Positions 25,085-34,398 of a stretch of 64,000 nucleotides of DNA are shown here, piece by piece. Every line of letters begins with the position of its first letter. Position 1 is the first letter of the stretch. Under the pieces are notes generated by a model that worked only from the letters and a program-made list of their open reading frames with translations, made no database searches and was not told the origin of the DNA. This DNA comes from Paenibacillus sp. J45TS6 (lineage in GTDB: Bacteria > Bacillota > Bacilli > Paenibacillales > Paenibacillaceae). The stretch lies in NCBI RefSeq assembly GCF_018403285.1, contig NZ_BOSJ01000003.1, positions 62,001-126,000 of the forward strand, read 5' to 3'. The position numbers were made by a program, and so were the translations under genes.

Positions 25085-26005
25085 ATGAGTTATGATATTA
25101 CCTTTCGGTTTAAACCCGTATATGAATTTATGAACAGTCTTCATACTTTTATTTGTCGCAAATCACATAAAAAGATTGAACTCTCACCGAGGTGGGTCAA
25201 AGAGACTCAAAGTATGCTGACTACAGAGTACAGTTCTTTATTGCACGAATGGCAAATGGATGAAGAATGGAAGTACGCCTATCTGCTGTTAGAACAAGAA
25301 GACATATATACTGCTGAAGATTACATAACCTTTTTAGAAAATACATCAGACAAAGATCTGCTTGACCATTTCGTTACTCTTTGCAAAGATTGGAATTTTA
25401 AAGTTCCTGATTTTGAAATGAAGAGGTTTAAAGAGAGGTATAAGGAACTATTTTACGAATGGAATGAACAATATTTCAAACAGCTTAGTCCTGAGGTGTG
25501 TAAAGCTCTTCAAGCAGAATATACAGTTCGACTTGCTGAAAAAGAATATAAATCGGTAGATTCATTAGTCGATGAAACGACTCGAGGGCTCGTGTTTGAT
25601 AGAACGGAGAGTCTTTTCCGAATTGTGCTCATTCCGCAGTACCATTTTCAGCCGCTGCATATATTTTGGCATTATGGAAATACGATTGTCTGCCACTATG
25701 CAGCGCCTGTTTATCTTGGGGATGATTCCGTTATTCCTCCGCATGATTTGCGAGTGATTCGTAGTCTCGGGGAGAAAAATCGTCTGAAAATACTTAAGTA
25801 TCTGCACCAAGGACCGCGATCCTTTATTGAAATTGTCAGGCATTTAGAGCTTTCAAAGGGGATTACACATGATCATATTTCAAAACTGCGCAGTAGTGGA
25901 CTTCTATATGCTCATTTTGATGGAGAGAATCTGATCGAATATAGCATCAGATCGCATGCGCTGCGTCAGGTGGAACAAAGTTTACTAAATTACATAGAAA
26001 GTTAA
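25085..26005 (+). CDS. ArsR-like winged-helix transcriptional regulator
   Basis: The 306-residue protein has a large N-terminal domain of unknown type (about residues 1-215, many Trp and Tyr). The C-terminal ArsR-like winged helix is at about 225-300 (RVIRSLGEKNRLKILKYLHQGPRSFIEIVRHLELSKGITHDHISKLRSSGLL). This order, with effector domain first and DNA-binding domain last, is found in a group of Bacillales regulators. No metal-binding ELCVCDL motif is present, so metal sensing is unlikely. The regulated target could be itself or the peptide transporter downstream, though a terminator separates them. Confidence 0.8.
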   Translation: MSYDITFRFKPVYEFMNSLHTFICRKSHKKIELSPRWVKETQSMLTTEYSSLLHEWQMDEEWKYAYLLLEQEDIYTAEDYITFLENTSDKDLLDHFVTLCKDWNFKVPDFEMKRFKERYKELFYEWNEQYFKQLSPEVCKALQAEYTVRLAEKEYKSVDSLVDETTRGLVFDRTESLFRIVLIPQYHFQPLHIFWHYGNTIVCHYAAPVYLGDDSVIPPHDLRVIRSLGEKNRLKILKYLHQGPRSFIEIVRHLELSKGITHDHISKLRSSGLLYAHFDGENLIEYSIRSHALRQVEQSLLNYIES

Positions 26006-26013
26006 AAAATTAG

Positions 26014-26062
26014 AAAACCATCAAATTCCTTGTATGATAAGGGGTTTGATGGTTTTATTTTT
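26014..26062 (+). terminator. Intrinsic terminator of the ArsR-like gene
   Basis: A 12-bp perfect stem (AAAACCATCAAA / TTTGATGGTTTT) with a 19-nt loop is followed by ATTTTT. Confidence 0.85.
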
Positions 26063-26113
26063 CAGAAAAAGATAAAAATTTGAAAAAAATACATAAAATT
26101 AACTGGTTCTCTA

Positions 26114-26142
26114 TTTACAGAACTGCAATTCGTTTCTATAAT
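26114..26142 (+). promoter_or_regulatory. Sigma-A promoter of the peptide transporter operon
   Basis: TTTACA at 26114-26119, a 17-bp spacer and a perfect TATAAT at 26137-26142 give a leader of about 95 nt before the binding-protein gene. Confidence 0.65.
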
Positions 26143-26242
26143 AATGACTAATCAATAAAAACACACCTAGTTTATCGGAATTATTACTCATGTGTTTTGT
26201 AAGGGAGTTACAAAAAAATATAAAGAGACGGAGAGATGTTTT

Positions 26243-27973
26243 ATGAAAAAAAAGATCGTCTATGCTTCCTCGTTATTGCTTGCTGGCTCGCTTTTGTTAT
26301 CTGCATGTTCAGGAGAAGGTGCTTCACCTGCCGATACGGGCACAGGTACACCAGTCACTGCTCCGTCAGGTGAAGCTCCTGCTGCCACGAACCTGTTAAC
26401 GGAAAAGATACCTGCATCAGATATCAGCAAATTACCTCAAACGGCTGTACAAAGAACAGACACGGTTATTGTGGGACTCACCGATCCAAGCGGATCGTTC
26501 ACTCCTTATTTCTCACAGAGCGGTTATGACGGTAACGTTGCTTCCCTTTTGTACACATCTCTTATTACTTCGGACGCTGAGGGACTCCCTGCAGCAGATT
26601 ATGCGGAAAGTTATGAGGTTTCTGAAGATGGATTAACATATACATTCCATTTACCTGAAAAAGGCTCGTTTAGTGATGGATCACCGCTCACTTCGGAAGA
26701 TGTTGCATTTACTTGGACGCTTCTGCATGACAAAGCTTACGATGGCGATACCGATATTACACTGATGAAAGTGAAAGGCGGTCTTGCTTATAAAGAGGGG
26801 AAGGCAGACAGCATCGAAGGTATTAACATCATTGATCCTTATACGATTTCAGTAACGCTTGAGGAACCCAATGCAACTGCTCTTCTAAATCTCGGCGGTA
26901 ACGTGCTGTCTAAAGCCTATTACGGTAAGGATTATAAATTTGGGGAACTTACTTATTTGCAAAAACTACATGCGGCTCCGCTGGGTAATGGACCCTACAT
27001 ATTAGAGAAATTCTTGCCAGGACAAGAGGTTCGTTTCACAGCAAATGAACATTATCTGAAAGGAAAACCAAGTGTAGAACGTTTTATCTATAAAACTTCT
27101 CAGGGTGATACATGGCAATTCCTTGAAACAGGCGAAGTGGATCTTGCTTCTTATACAGCAACACAGGAAAACATCGATAAATTAAAAGGTCTCGGCTATG
27201 TCGATATCCTGCCTTATACACCAAGCACATATGGATACTTCCAATTGAATCTTGAGAATGAACAGATGAAAGAAAAAGAAGTGCGCCAAGCTATTACTCA
27301 CGGATTAAACCGTCAAGCTATTTATGTAGATGCCAATCAAGGAGCCGGTGAAGTAGCTAATATTCCAGCAGCTCCGATCTCATGGTCTTATACCGAAGAA
27401 GGAATTAACCCATACGAGTATAATCCAGAAAAAGCGAAGGAACTTCTTGATGCAGCAGGCTGGACTGTAGGCGGAGATGGGATTCGAGAGAAAGACGGCA
27501 AAAAATTATCCATTCACTATCTTGGTTCCAAAAGCCCGGCAACTGATATTTTCATCGCGGTAGCCAAAGAGAATTTTGCCGAAATCGGTATTGATTTTCA
27601 GCCAGAAGTATTTGCAGACTTTAACGCATTAGTGTCAAAAGTAGAAAGTAAAGATTACGATATGGCTGCATTCTCAACGCCAATGCTGACAGATCCTTCT
27701 GATGGCGTTATCCAATTTATCGATGGTTCATTGCCAGGTTACGACAATCCGAAAGTAAAAGAATTGTATGCAAAAGGTCTAGCTACGGTAGATACGGAAG
27801 AACGTAAAGCGGTGTATCAAGAATTGTATCAAATTCTGAATGATGAACTCCCGGTTATCTTTACTTCTTATCGGAAATCGGTATATGCAAACAATGGAAG
27901 ACTTACGAACGTAAGTATCAGCCCTTACAAAGGCATTGCACAATCATTGCCTGAATGGAAAATAGAACAATAG
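26243..27973 (+). CDS. Oligopeptide ABC transporter substrate-binding lipoprotein
   Basis: The 576-residue extracytoplasmic solute-binding protein belongs to family 5 (SBP_bac_5). The lipoprotein signal peptide ends in LLLSAC, so the Cys near residue 20 would be lipid-anchored. The mature domain shows FHLPEKGSFSDGSPLTSEDVAFTW and REVRQAITHGLNRQAIY-type family blocks (here EVRQAITHGLNRQAIY near residue 355). The ATG at 26243 has a GGAGAG site. It is the first gene of a complete five-gene importer. Peptide uptake is the family norm; nickel or other ligands cannot be excluded. Confidence 0.92.
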   Translation: MKKKIVYASSLLLAGSLLLSACSGEGASPADTGTGTPVTAPSGEAPAATNLLTEKIPASDISKLPQTAVQRTDTVIVGLTDPSGSFTPYFSQSGYDGNVASLLYTSLITSDAEGLPAADYAESYEVSEDGLTYTFHLPEKGSFSDGSPLTSEDVAFTWTLLHDKAYDGDTDITLMKVKGGLAYKEGKADSIEGINIIDPYTISVTLEEPNATALLNLGGNVLSKAYYGKDYKFGELTYLQKLHAAPLGNGPYILEKFLPGQEVRFTANEHYLKGKPSVERFIYKTSQGDTWQFLETGEVDLASYTATQENIDKLKGLGYVDILPYTPSTYGYFQLNLENEQMKEKEVRQAITHGLNRQAIYVDANQGAGEVANIPAAPISWSYTEEGINPYEYNPEKAKELLDAAGWTVGGDGIREKDGKKLSIHYLGSKSPATDIFIAVAKENFAEIGIDFQPEVFADFNALVSKVESKDYDMAAFSTPMLTDPSDGVIQFIDGSLPGYDNPKVKELYAKGLATVDTEERKAVYQELYQILNDELPVIFTSYRKSVYANNGRLTNVSISPYKGIAQSLPEWKIEQ

Positions 27974-27996
27974 CATTGGGTTAGAATTAAAAAGTT

Positions 27997-28035
27997 AGCT
28001 TATGTCCGTCCTAGATCCCTAGGCGGACATAAGCT
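27997..28035 (+). promoter_or_regulatory. Intercistronic hairpin between binding protein and permease genes
   Basis: AGCTTATGTCCG and CGGACATAAGCT form a 12-bp perfect stem, extended by CCTAG/CTAGG around a 4-nt loop. Only TTT follows, so it probably acts as a stabilising or partial-termination element. Such an element lets the binding protein be made in excess over the permeases. Confidence 0.7.
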
Positions 28036-28056
28036 TTAACAGATAAGGAGCATAAC

Positions 28057-29013
28057 ATGAGCACTTACCTTGTCAAAAGACTTACCTACATACTTGTTAT
28101 TTTGCTAGCTGCGTCATTTCTTATTTTCAGTCTATATGCTCTTACGCCAGGAGATTATGTGTCGAGTAATATCAAGCTAAGCCCAGAACGTAAAGCAGAG
28201 CTGCGGGAGTTATATGGACTTGATAAACCGCTGCTTGATCGCTATGTGATTTGGATTAAAAACGCGCTTCAAGGCGACTTTGGTTATTCGCTAGCGCAAC
28301 AAAAACCCGTGCTAACTCTTTTTAATGAATATATATGGAATTCATTCCTACTTGCCGCCGTGTCGACTTTTTTCACATGGCTCATTGCCGTTGTGATTGG
28401 AGTCATTTCCGCTTACAAACAGTATTCTTGGTTTGATACCGTAGTCATGCTGATTATTTTTGCAGCGATGTCGATTCCGTCCTTTTTTATTGGACTTTAT
28501 TTAATCAAGATGTTTGCCGTAGACCTGAAATGGCTTCCGCCAGGCGGAATGACAACAACGGGTAGTAATGCAACCGGTCTTGCTTATGCCAAAGAAGTAA
28601 TTCAGCATATGGCACTGCCTGTCGTTGTCATGACACTGCTTGGAATCGGCTCACTTACAAGATATATCCGCAGTAACATGATTGATGTAATCAAACAGGA
28701 TTATATCCGAACAGCGAGAGCTAAAGGGCTTACTGAACGTAAAGTGCTCTTCACACATGCTCTCAGAAATGCTCTGCTTCCGGCGATTACTCTCATCGGT
28801 TTTGAGCTTCCCGGACTATTTGGCGGATCGTTAATTATTGAGAAGATTTTTAACTGGCCGGGTATAGGACAGCTCTATATGTCGTCTTTTTCTTTGCGTG
28901 ATTATCCTCTGCTGATGAGTTTTACTGTATTTATCGCGATTTTAACTGTCCTTGGCACCTTGTTGTCGGACCTGCTGTATCGACTTGCAGATCCGCGTGT
29001 CAAGCTCGATTAA
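28057..29013 (+). CDS. Peptide ABC transporter permease, DppB/OppB type
   Basis: The 318-residue inner-membrane subunit has six helices and the family N-terminus YLVKRLTYILVILLAASFLIFSLYALTPGD. The EAA cytoplasmic loop that docks the ATPase is near residue 225 (DYIRTARAKGLTERKVLFTHALRNALLPAIT). It forms the translocation pore with the OppC-type subunit encoded 12 bp later. AAGGAG precedes the ATG at 28057. Confidence 0.92.
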   Translation: MSTYLVKRLTYILVILLAASFLIFSLYALTPGDYVSSNIKLSPERKAELRELYGLDKPLLDRYVIWIKNALQGDFGYSLAQQKPVLTLFNEYIWNSFLLAAVSTFFTWLIAVVIGVISAYKQYSWFDTVVMLIIFAAMSIPSFFIGLYLIKMFAVDLKWLPPGGMTTTGSNATGLAYAKEVIQHMALPVVVMTLLGIGSLTRYIRSNMIDVIKQDYIRTARAKGLTERKVLFTHALRNALLPAITLIGFELPGLFGGSLIIEKIFNWPGIGQLYMSSFSLRDYPLLMSFTVFIAILTVLGTLLSDLLYRLADPRVKLD

Positions 29014-29025
29014 GGGGTGGATCGA

Positions 29026-29949
29026 ATGTCATCAATTAGCGGAGCTACAAAAACAACTACAGGGCCTGGAGTGGACTATAGATCATCTTTATGGCGTCAA
29101 TCCGTTCGAAAACTGCTGCGTAACAAACTAGCAATTTTTGGTCTTGTTGTGGTGATCCTGATGTTTCTTATCTGCTTCTTAGGTCCGTTATTCTCTCCTT
29201 ACGCAGATAACAAAATCAATATGCTGGAGATGAAGAAAGCACCGAATGCAAAACACTGGCTCGGAACAGATAACTTAGGACGAGATGTACTTACTAGAGT
29301 GATGCAGGCAGGACGTATATCCCTGACAGTAGGGCTAGCCTCCATGATGTTATCGGTTCTAATTGGAGCGACGCTTGGGGCAGTAGCTGGATATTATAGA
29401 GGATTTGTAGACCAACTCATTATGAGAATTGCAGATTTACTGCTAACGATTCCGAGCCTTCCGCTGTTATTTATCGTCGGTGCGCTTTTATCAGAATGGA
29501 AAATACCCCCAGATTACCGAATGTACGTGGTTATGCTGATGCTTGGACTCGTCAATTGGCCGGGACTCGCCAGAATGGTGAGGGGACAGATGCTCAGCTT
29601 ACGAGAAAGAGAATTTATGCATGCCGCGACTGTCCTCGGACTCAGGGATCGAAAAAAACTGTTCCATCATCTATTGCCGAATATTTATCCGCTTCTTATT
29701 GTTATGGCAACCTTAAGTATCGGCGGTGCGATTCTAAGTGAATCGGTGCTGAGCTTCTTTGGATTAGGTGTTATGCCGCCGACGCCAACATGGGGAAATA
29801 TGATTGATGCTGCGAATAACTTAATTGATTTTCAACAGCATCCATGGCTTTGGATGCCGCCTGGTTTTTCTATTTTTATTACAGTCATTGCCATTAACAT
29901 ATTTGGGGACGGATTACGTGATGTGCTTGATCCCAAACAGAAGAGGTAG
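29026..29949 (+). CDS. Peptide ABC transporter permease, DppC/OppC type
   Basis: The 307-residue subunit begins with a polar stretch of about 20 residues. The OppC N-terminal block RKLLRNKLAIFGLVVVILMFLICFLGPL and the GTDNLGRDVLTRVMQAGRISLTVGL signature follow. The EAA loop lies near residue 200 (EFMHAATVLGLRDRKKLFHHLLPNI). The ATG at 29026 has AAGGGGTGG 5 nt upstream; a GTG at 29017 lies inside that site and is less likely. It pairs with the DppB/OppB-type subunit. Confidence 0.92.
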   Translation: MSSISGATKTTTGPGVDYRSSLWRQSVRKLLRNKLAIFGLVVVILMFLICFLGPLFSPYADNKINMLEMKKAPNAKHWLGTDNLGRDVLTRVMQAGRISLTVGLASMMLSVLIGATLGAVAGYYRGFVDQLIMRIADLLLTIPSLPLLFIVGALLSEWKIPPDYRMYVVMLMLGLVNWPGLARMVRGQMLSLREREFMHAATVLGLRDRKKLFHHLLPNIYPLLIVMATLSIGGAILSESVLSFFGLGVMPPTPTWGNMIDAANNLIDFQQHPWLWMPPGFSIFITVIAINIFGDGLRDVLDPKQKR

Positions 29950-29960
29950 GTGAACACCAA

Positions 29961-30944
29961 ATGGAATCGTTACTGCAAATTAATCACCTGAAGACACATT
30001 TTTACACAGATGAAGGACCCGTAAGAGCGGTAGATGATGTGAGTATTACGGTACCTAAAGGACAAACCGTATGTATTGTTGGAGAATCGGGATGCGGTAA
30101 AAGTGTAACTGCCATGTCCATCATGGGTTTGATTGAGGAACCTGGGGGCAAAGTGGTAAATGGAGAAATTAATTTTATAGGCCAAGATCTGCTAAAAATG
30201 GACAAAAACGAATTTCGAACCATTCGTGGTAATGACATAACGATGATTTTTCAAGAGCCCATGTCGAGTTTAAATCCTGTAATGAAGATCGGTGAACAGA
30301 TTATGGAGCCGCTGATCATTCATAAAAAAATGAAAAAAGACACCGCTAAAAAAAGAGCGATTGAACTCTTGAAAGAAGTTGGCATCTCTCGCTCCGAGCA
30401 AATCGCAGATTCTTATCCTCATGAACTGAGCGGAGGAATGCTGCAGCGTGTTATGATTGCAATCGCAATCTCGTGTAATCCAAAACTCCTTATTGCTGAT
30501 GAGCCTACAACAGCTCTTGATGTTACCATTCAGGCCCAAATTCTCGAAATGCTCCGTAAAATCAAAGAAGATGCTAACATGTCGATTCTGATGATTACGC
30601 ATGATTTGGGTGTGGTTGCCGAAATGGCTGACTACGTTGTTGTTATGTATTCCGGCAAAGTAGTGGAAGAGGGCGAAGTGGTTGAGCTTTTCCGTTCTCC
30701 CAAACACCCTTATACACAAGGACTTCTTAAGTCTAAGCCGGTTATTAATCAGCGGCAGGATGAACTTTACTCTATACCGGGACAAGTACCAAATCCGCTG
30801 ACGCTCACGGAATCCTGTTACTTCAGTGATCGCTGTGAACACTGCATGCCGATCTGCAGAACGAATGAACCGGAACTGAAAGAAGTAGCTCCACTACAGA
30901 AAACGGCATGCTGGTTATACGAGGAGGTGGCCGCTCATGTCTGA
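29961..30944 (+). CDS. Peptide ABC transporter ATPase, OppD/DppD type
   Basis: The 327-residue ATPase has Walker A GESGCGKS near residue 40, signature LSGGMLQR near 158, Walker B LLIADEPTTALD near 174 and the switch His in MITHDLG. The C-terminal oligopeptide domain contains HPYTQGLL and a Cys cluster (CYFSDRCEHCMPIC), which in DppD-type proteins can bind an iron-sulfur cluster. It hydrolyses ATP to drive import, with the OppF-type partner encoded immediately after (8-nt overlap). Confidence 0.93.
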   Translation: MESLLQINHLKTHFYTDEGPVRAVDDVSITVPKGQTVCIVGESGCGKSVTAMSIMGLIEEPGGKVVNGEINFIGQDLLKMDKNEFRTIRGNDITMIFQEPMSSLNPVMKIGEQIMEPLIIHKKMKKDTAKKRAIELLKEVGISRSEQIADSYPHELSGGMLQRVMIAIAISCNPKLLIADEPTTALDVTIQAQILEMLRKIKEDANMSILMITHDLGVVAEMADYVVVMYSGKVVEEGEVVELFRSPKHPYTQGLLKSKPVINQRQDELYSIPGQVPNPLTLTESCYFSDRCEHCMPICRTNEPELKEVAPLQKTACWLYEEVAAHV

Positions 30945-31902
30945 AGCACTACTTGAAGTGAAGTCACTAAAAAAGTATTTTCCCGTAAAAAAAGGGCTTA
31001 TGGGCCGAACGGTAGGGTATGTAAAAGCAGTAGATGATATAAATATCACTTTGTATCCGGGCGAGACATTTGGTCTCGTAGGTGAGTCTGGGAGCGGAAA
31101 AAGTACGGTGGGACGTACCATTTTACGACTCCATGACAAGACGGCAGGAGAGATTCGGTTTCAAGGAAAAGACCTGTATGCTCTATCACCGCAAGAATTA
31201 AGACAGCTTCGACCTAAAATGCAGCTTATCTTTCAAGATCCGTATAGCTCTCTGAATCCAAGGATCCGCGTGGGAGATGCCATTGGTGAAGCACTCTTAG
31301 ATCATCAGCTTGTACCTAAAGATAAGATACGTGAAGTCGTTACAGAGGTGTTAACTTCATGCGGTTTATCTGCTTATCATTATGATCGATTTCCGCATGA
31401 ATTTTCCGGGGGGCAGCGTCAGCGGATCGGAATTGCGAGAGCCCTTGCCCTCAACCCAGAACTCATTATAGCGGACGAACCGGTATCTGCTCTTGATGTT
31501 TCTATTCAGGCACAGATCATTAATTTATTTAAAAAATTGCAAGTCTCAAGAGGCCTCACCTATCTATTCATCTCTCATGATCTAAGTGTTGTTGAACATT
31601 TGTGTGATCGCATCGGAGTGATGTATCTCGGCTCTATGGTGGAGATGGGAACAAGAGATGATCTATTTCTTCGCCCACTACATCCTTATACAAAGGCTTT
31701 GTTGTCCGCTGTACCTATTCCGATACCTAAGCTGAAGAGAGAAAGAATTGTACTGAAAGGAGATATCCCATCTCCCATGAATCCACCTTCCGGTTGCAAA
31801 TTTCACACTCGTTGTCCTTTTGCAGTCGAACGTTGTTCTTCTGAAATACCCCTATTTAGAGAAATTGAGCAGGGTCATCATGTGGCTTGCCATCTAGTGT
31901 AG
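30937..31902 (+). CDS. Peptide ABC transporter ATPase, OppF/DppF type
   Basis: The 321-residue ATPase has Walker A GESGSGKS near residue 50, signature FSGGQRQR near 155, Walker B LIIADEPVSALD and the C-terminal HPYTKALLSAVP with CKFHTRCPFAVERC. The start at 30937 overlaps the OppD-type stop by 8 nt and has GAGGAGG upstream. Together with the four preceding genes it completes a peptide importer (binding protein, two permeases, two ATPases). Confidence 0.93.
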   Translation: MSEALLEVKSLKKYFPVKKGLMGRTVGYVKAVDDINITLYPGETFGLVGESGSGKSTVGRTILRLHDKTAGEIRFQGKDLYALSPQELRQLRPKMQLIFQDPYSSLNPRIRVGDAIGEALLDHQLVPKDKIREVVTEVLTSCGLSAYHYDRFPHEFSGGQRQRIGIARALALNPELIIADEPVSALDVSIQAQIINLFKKLQVSRGLTYLFISHDLSVVEHLCDRIGVMYLGSMVEMGTRDDLFLRPLHPYTKALLSAVPIPIPKLKRERIVLKGDIPSPMNPPSGCKFHTRCPFAVERCSSEIPLFREIEQGHHVACHLV

Positions 31903-31946
31903 CAGTGAGCTAATATGCTTAGAGATAATAAAAAAGAAAACCATGC

Positions 31947-31976
31947 AGACCGTTTCCTGATGGAGACGGTCTTTTG
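31947..31976 (+). terminator. Terminator of the peptide transporter operon
   Basis: An 11-bp stem with one wobble (AGACCGTTTCC / GGAGACGGTCT) has a 3-nt loop and is followed by TTTG. Confidence 0.7.
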
Positions 31977-32079
31977 TGTAAAATATTTACTTTATTTGAA
32001 ACATAATCCGTGTCAGCTGCGTTATATAATGAAACGTGATCCGATTCACGTTAATATTATAAAGTGAGGCAGGGAGACT

Positions 32080-32559
32080 ATGAAAAAGAATGTATGCGTT
32101 ACCAAACTTCATGTTCTATGTTTGCTTGTGTTGGTACTATCTTTAGGATTTGCTGGTGCTGCTAGCGCTGATCCGGTAAAAGAAGAAGGTGCACTGACTA
32201 CAAAACCGCCATCAGAAGATACGGCCCAGGTCAAAGCGACTTATAAGTATTTGAGTGCTTATACCAGTGATGTTTCGTATTCCAGTGGCGGGAAAGGTTC
32301 TGTTATTGGTAATACGGGAGCATCCGTTACTGCGGATTTTATCGGAATCGATGCTGCCATACAGCGCTGGACAGGGGAGGAATGGGTTGCAGTTACAAGT
32401 AAAACTTCTTCTAAGAACACATCAAAGACAGTGAGTCTTAATGAAAGTTTTGCAGCAAGTGCTGGTTATTACTATCGGGTGGTATCCACACATACCGTGA
32501 GAGTAGGTTCAGATATTGAAAAAGCGACATACACAAGTCCATCACGTCTGTTAAAATAA
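32080..32559 (+). CDS. Secreted small protein, DUF6147-like
   Basis: The 159-residue protein has a signal peptide (about residues 1-31, cleavage near AASA-DP). A beta-rich body rich in Ser and Thr follows, with SGGKGSVIGNTGASVTADFIGIDAAIQRWTGEEW and YYYRVVSTHTVRVG. The pattern fits secreted Bacillales proteins grouped as DUF6147, as far as I recall. No enzymatic motif is visible. It is monocistronic, convergent with the anti-sigma gene, and shares a terminator region with it. Confidence 0.65.
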   Translation: MKKNVCVTKLHVLCLLVLVLSLGFAGAASADPVKEEGALTTKPPSEDTAQVKATYKYLSAYTSDVSYSSGGKGSVIGNTGASVTADFIGIDAAIQRWTGEEWVAVTSKTSSKNTSKTVSLNESFAASAGYYYRVVSTHTVRVGSDIEKATYTSPSRLLK

Positions 32560-32598
32560 CGTATTACTTGGCATTTGCAATTCTACATAAAAGAAAGA

Positions 32599-32625
32599 AG
32601 CTCAGTACATGTACTGGGCTTTTTT
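32599..32625. terminator. Bidirectional terminator between convergent genes
   Basis: AGCTCAGTAC-AT-GTACTGGGCT is a 10-bp stem with one mismatch. TTTTTT follows on the plus strand and CTTCTTTCTTTT on the minus strand. Confidence 0.75.
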
Positions 32626-32641
32626 GAATAGTAACGTATGA

Positions 32642-33565
32642 CTAAGGCTTCAGTTCAAAACGATTATTAGCTTGGATTGCATTCGCAGTGGCAATTAAAT
32701 CTTCTTTTCCAAGGGTACCTGTAATAATGATAAATACAAGATTGTTCCGATAAGCCAGGTGATCGTATTCAGATAAAGTGGCAGCGTCATAGAATACAGC
32801 AGTAGTTCCATCCTCAAGCGTGATTTCTTCCGGTTCTCCATTAATGCCGATGTGGAAGGATGTATCATCGTTTTCTTTAAACCTTTGATACATTTCGATT
32901 GTTAGTGGATTTTCATTACCTTTGTAATATTCAAGCGTCAATTCTTCTGAATGATAGATATGATCAGGGTCAATCGGGTTATTCTGATCTATTAAAAGCT
33001 GGTACTCTTTCCGATCCGGAGTAAATGGAACCTCGAAATCATGGTAGACAAAAGTAGCGCCGTCTATAGCAGTTTCTCTTGAGACCGTAACTCGTTCTAG
33101 ATCATATTTCTTTATTGTAGTTCCCTCAGGCAGCCCCGTTTCTTCCTCTATTGGGGGAGGAGTAGAAATTTCAGGCGGAGGGGCTGTTAAAGCTCCTGTA
33201 TTTTCCTCTTCTTTTTCCTTACCCGTGAAACTTAGTATAAAGTCGTCACCAATCTTCTCCAGCTTTTCAACAAACAGCGTGTTAGCTTGAAGTCCTGCAG
33301 GAACACTAAAAATCGTAGCACCAAGCATAATGGAAGCGGCAACGACTCCTCCAAGCTGCCATCGTTTTGACCTGCGTTTTCGTTTGCGGATCTTCTGAAG
33401 CTCACTTTGTATGTTATTCCAGGATGCCTCCATACTCTCTTTATCTACTGTGGTGGAGGCAGCAGCGGCGTTTTCGAAAGCAAGGTCAAAAACATCTTCA
33501 AATTCCCTGTCATAGATGTTAATTGAATCGTCAGCAGACTGATTACCGGACTTTTCGCTGCTCAT
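32642..33565 (-). CDS. Membrane anti-sigma factor with C-terminal DUF4367-like domain
   Basis: The 307-residue protein has an N-terminal cytoplasmic part of about 70 residues ending in a basic patch (RKRKRRSKR). One transmembrane helix follows (about 73-92, LGGVVAASIMLGATIFSVPAG). A Pro-rich stalk (TAPPPEISTPPPIEEE) leads to an extracytoplasmic domain containing LPEGTTIKKYDLERV and LAYRNNLVFIIITGTLGKEDLIATANAI, typical of DUF4367. The ATG at 33565 has GGGGTG 6 nt upstream. It overlaps the sigma gene by 23 bp, which together with topology argues for an anti-sigma role. Confidence 0.8.
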   Translation of the reverse strand: MSSEKSGNQSADDSINIYDREFEDVFDLAFENAAAASTTVDKESMEASWNNIQSELQKIRKRKRRSKRWQLGGVVAASIMLGATIFSVPAGLQANTLFVEKLEKIGDDFILSFTGKEKEEENTGALTAPPPEISTPPPIEEETGLPEGTTIKKYDLERVTVSRETAIDGATFVYHDFEVPFTPDRKEYQLLIDQNNPIDPDHIYHSEELTLEYYKGNENPLTIEMYQRFKENDDTSFHIGINGEPEEITLEDGTTAVFYDAATLSEYDHLAYRNNLVFIIITGTLGKEDLIATANAIQANNRFELKP

Positions 33566-34133
33566 TAGCCGCACCCCACTCTCTATTCAGGAGTTTCTTA
33601 ATTGCTTCTCTGGCTCTGAAAAGACGCTGCTTGATTACATCTTCCCGAAGATCAAGAAGTTCAGCCATCTCACGATAACTAAGGCCTTCTTTCCAGCGAA
33701 GCTCAATGAGAGATCTGTACTCTGGTTTCAGCGTCTCCATATAGCGCTCTATGGATTCCTGCATCAGTTTGGTCTCTACCATCGATTCGATGGATACAGA
33801 GGTTTGTTGTACGGTCTCTACATCTAAGAAAACACTGTCAGCATCCAAAAGGTTACGATATTTTTTGTTTTTTCTTAAATAATTTATTGCTGTATTTTTA
33901 GTTACTACTTTCAACCAAGCTTTTAATTTGATTTCGTTCTCGAATTCGGGTTTGTTTTTGATGATTTTGATGAATGCTTCCTGAATAATGTCTTCAGCTG
34001 CAGAGCGATCCTTTACAATGTATACGATAAATCCGTACATCATCTGATAGTATTCATAGTAGATCTCTCTCTGTAGGGATTCGCCAAGATCATTATAGTC
34101 CGCAGCCAACAACAGTTGGATCCGGGTAGACAT
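33543..34133 (-). CDS. ECF-type RNA polymerase sigma factor
   Basis: The 196-residue protein has region 2 at about residues 30-95 (YYEYYQMMYGFIVYIVKDRSAAEDIIQEAFIKIIKNKPEF and LKAWLKVVTKNTAINYLRKNKK). Region 4 is at about 135-185 (LKPEYRSLIELRWKEGLSYREMAELLDLREDVIKQRLFRAREAI). AGAGGGGAT precedes the ATG at 34133; the longer in-frame start lacks a site. Its stop overlaps the anti-sigma start. I could not identify its target promoter. Confidence 0.92.
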   Translation of the reverse strand: MSTRIQLLLAADYNDLGESLQREIYYEYYQMMYGFIVYIVKDRSAAEDIIQEAFIKIIKNKPEFENEIKLKAWLKVVTKNTAINYLRKNKKYRNLLDADSVFLDVETVQQTSVSIESMVETKLMQESIERYMETLKPEYRSLIELRWKEGLSYREMAELLDLREDVIKQRLFRAREAIKKLLNREWGAANEQRKVR

Positions 34134-34398
34134 GATTATCCCCTCTCTATTACATCTCTCTATTGTCAAACAAGTATTCCATTATTTTACTATAAATTGA
34201 AAATATTCTCTATAAATTTAAACTTCTTACTCATAGCTTTTCAGACTCATCTTTCCATGTTTATGTGAAAACCTCTTAAATAAAGAACTGAAATGTCGCG
34301 AACTTCGATTTTTCGTTTCGTTTCAGCTGTGATGGTTACTATATAAGCACAAGGAATTATTGGAAAAATTTAATTATGTATTAAGGAGCGTGAAGGAA

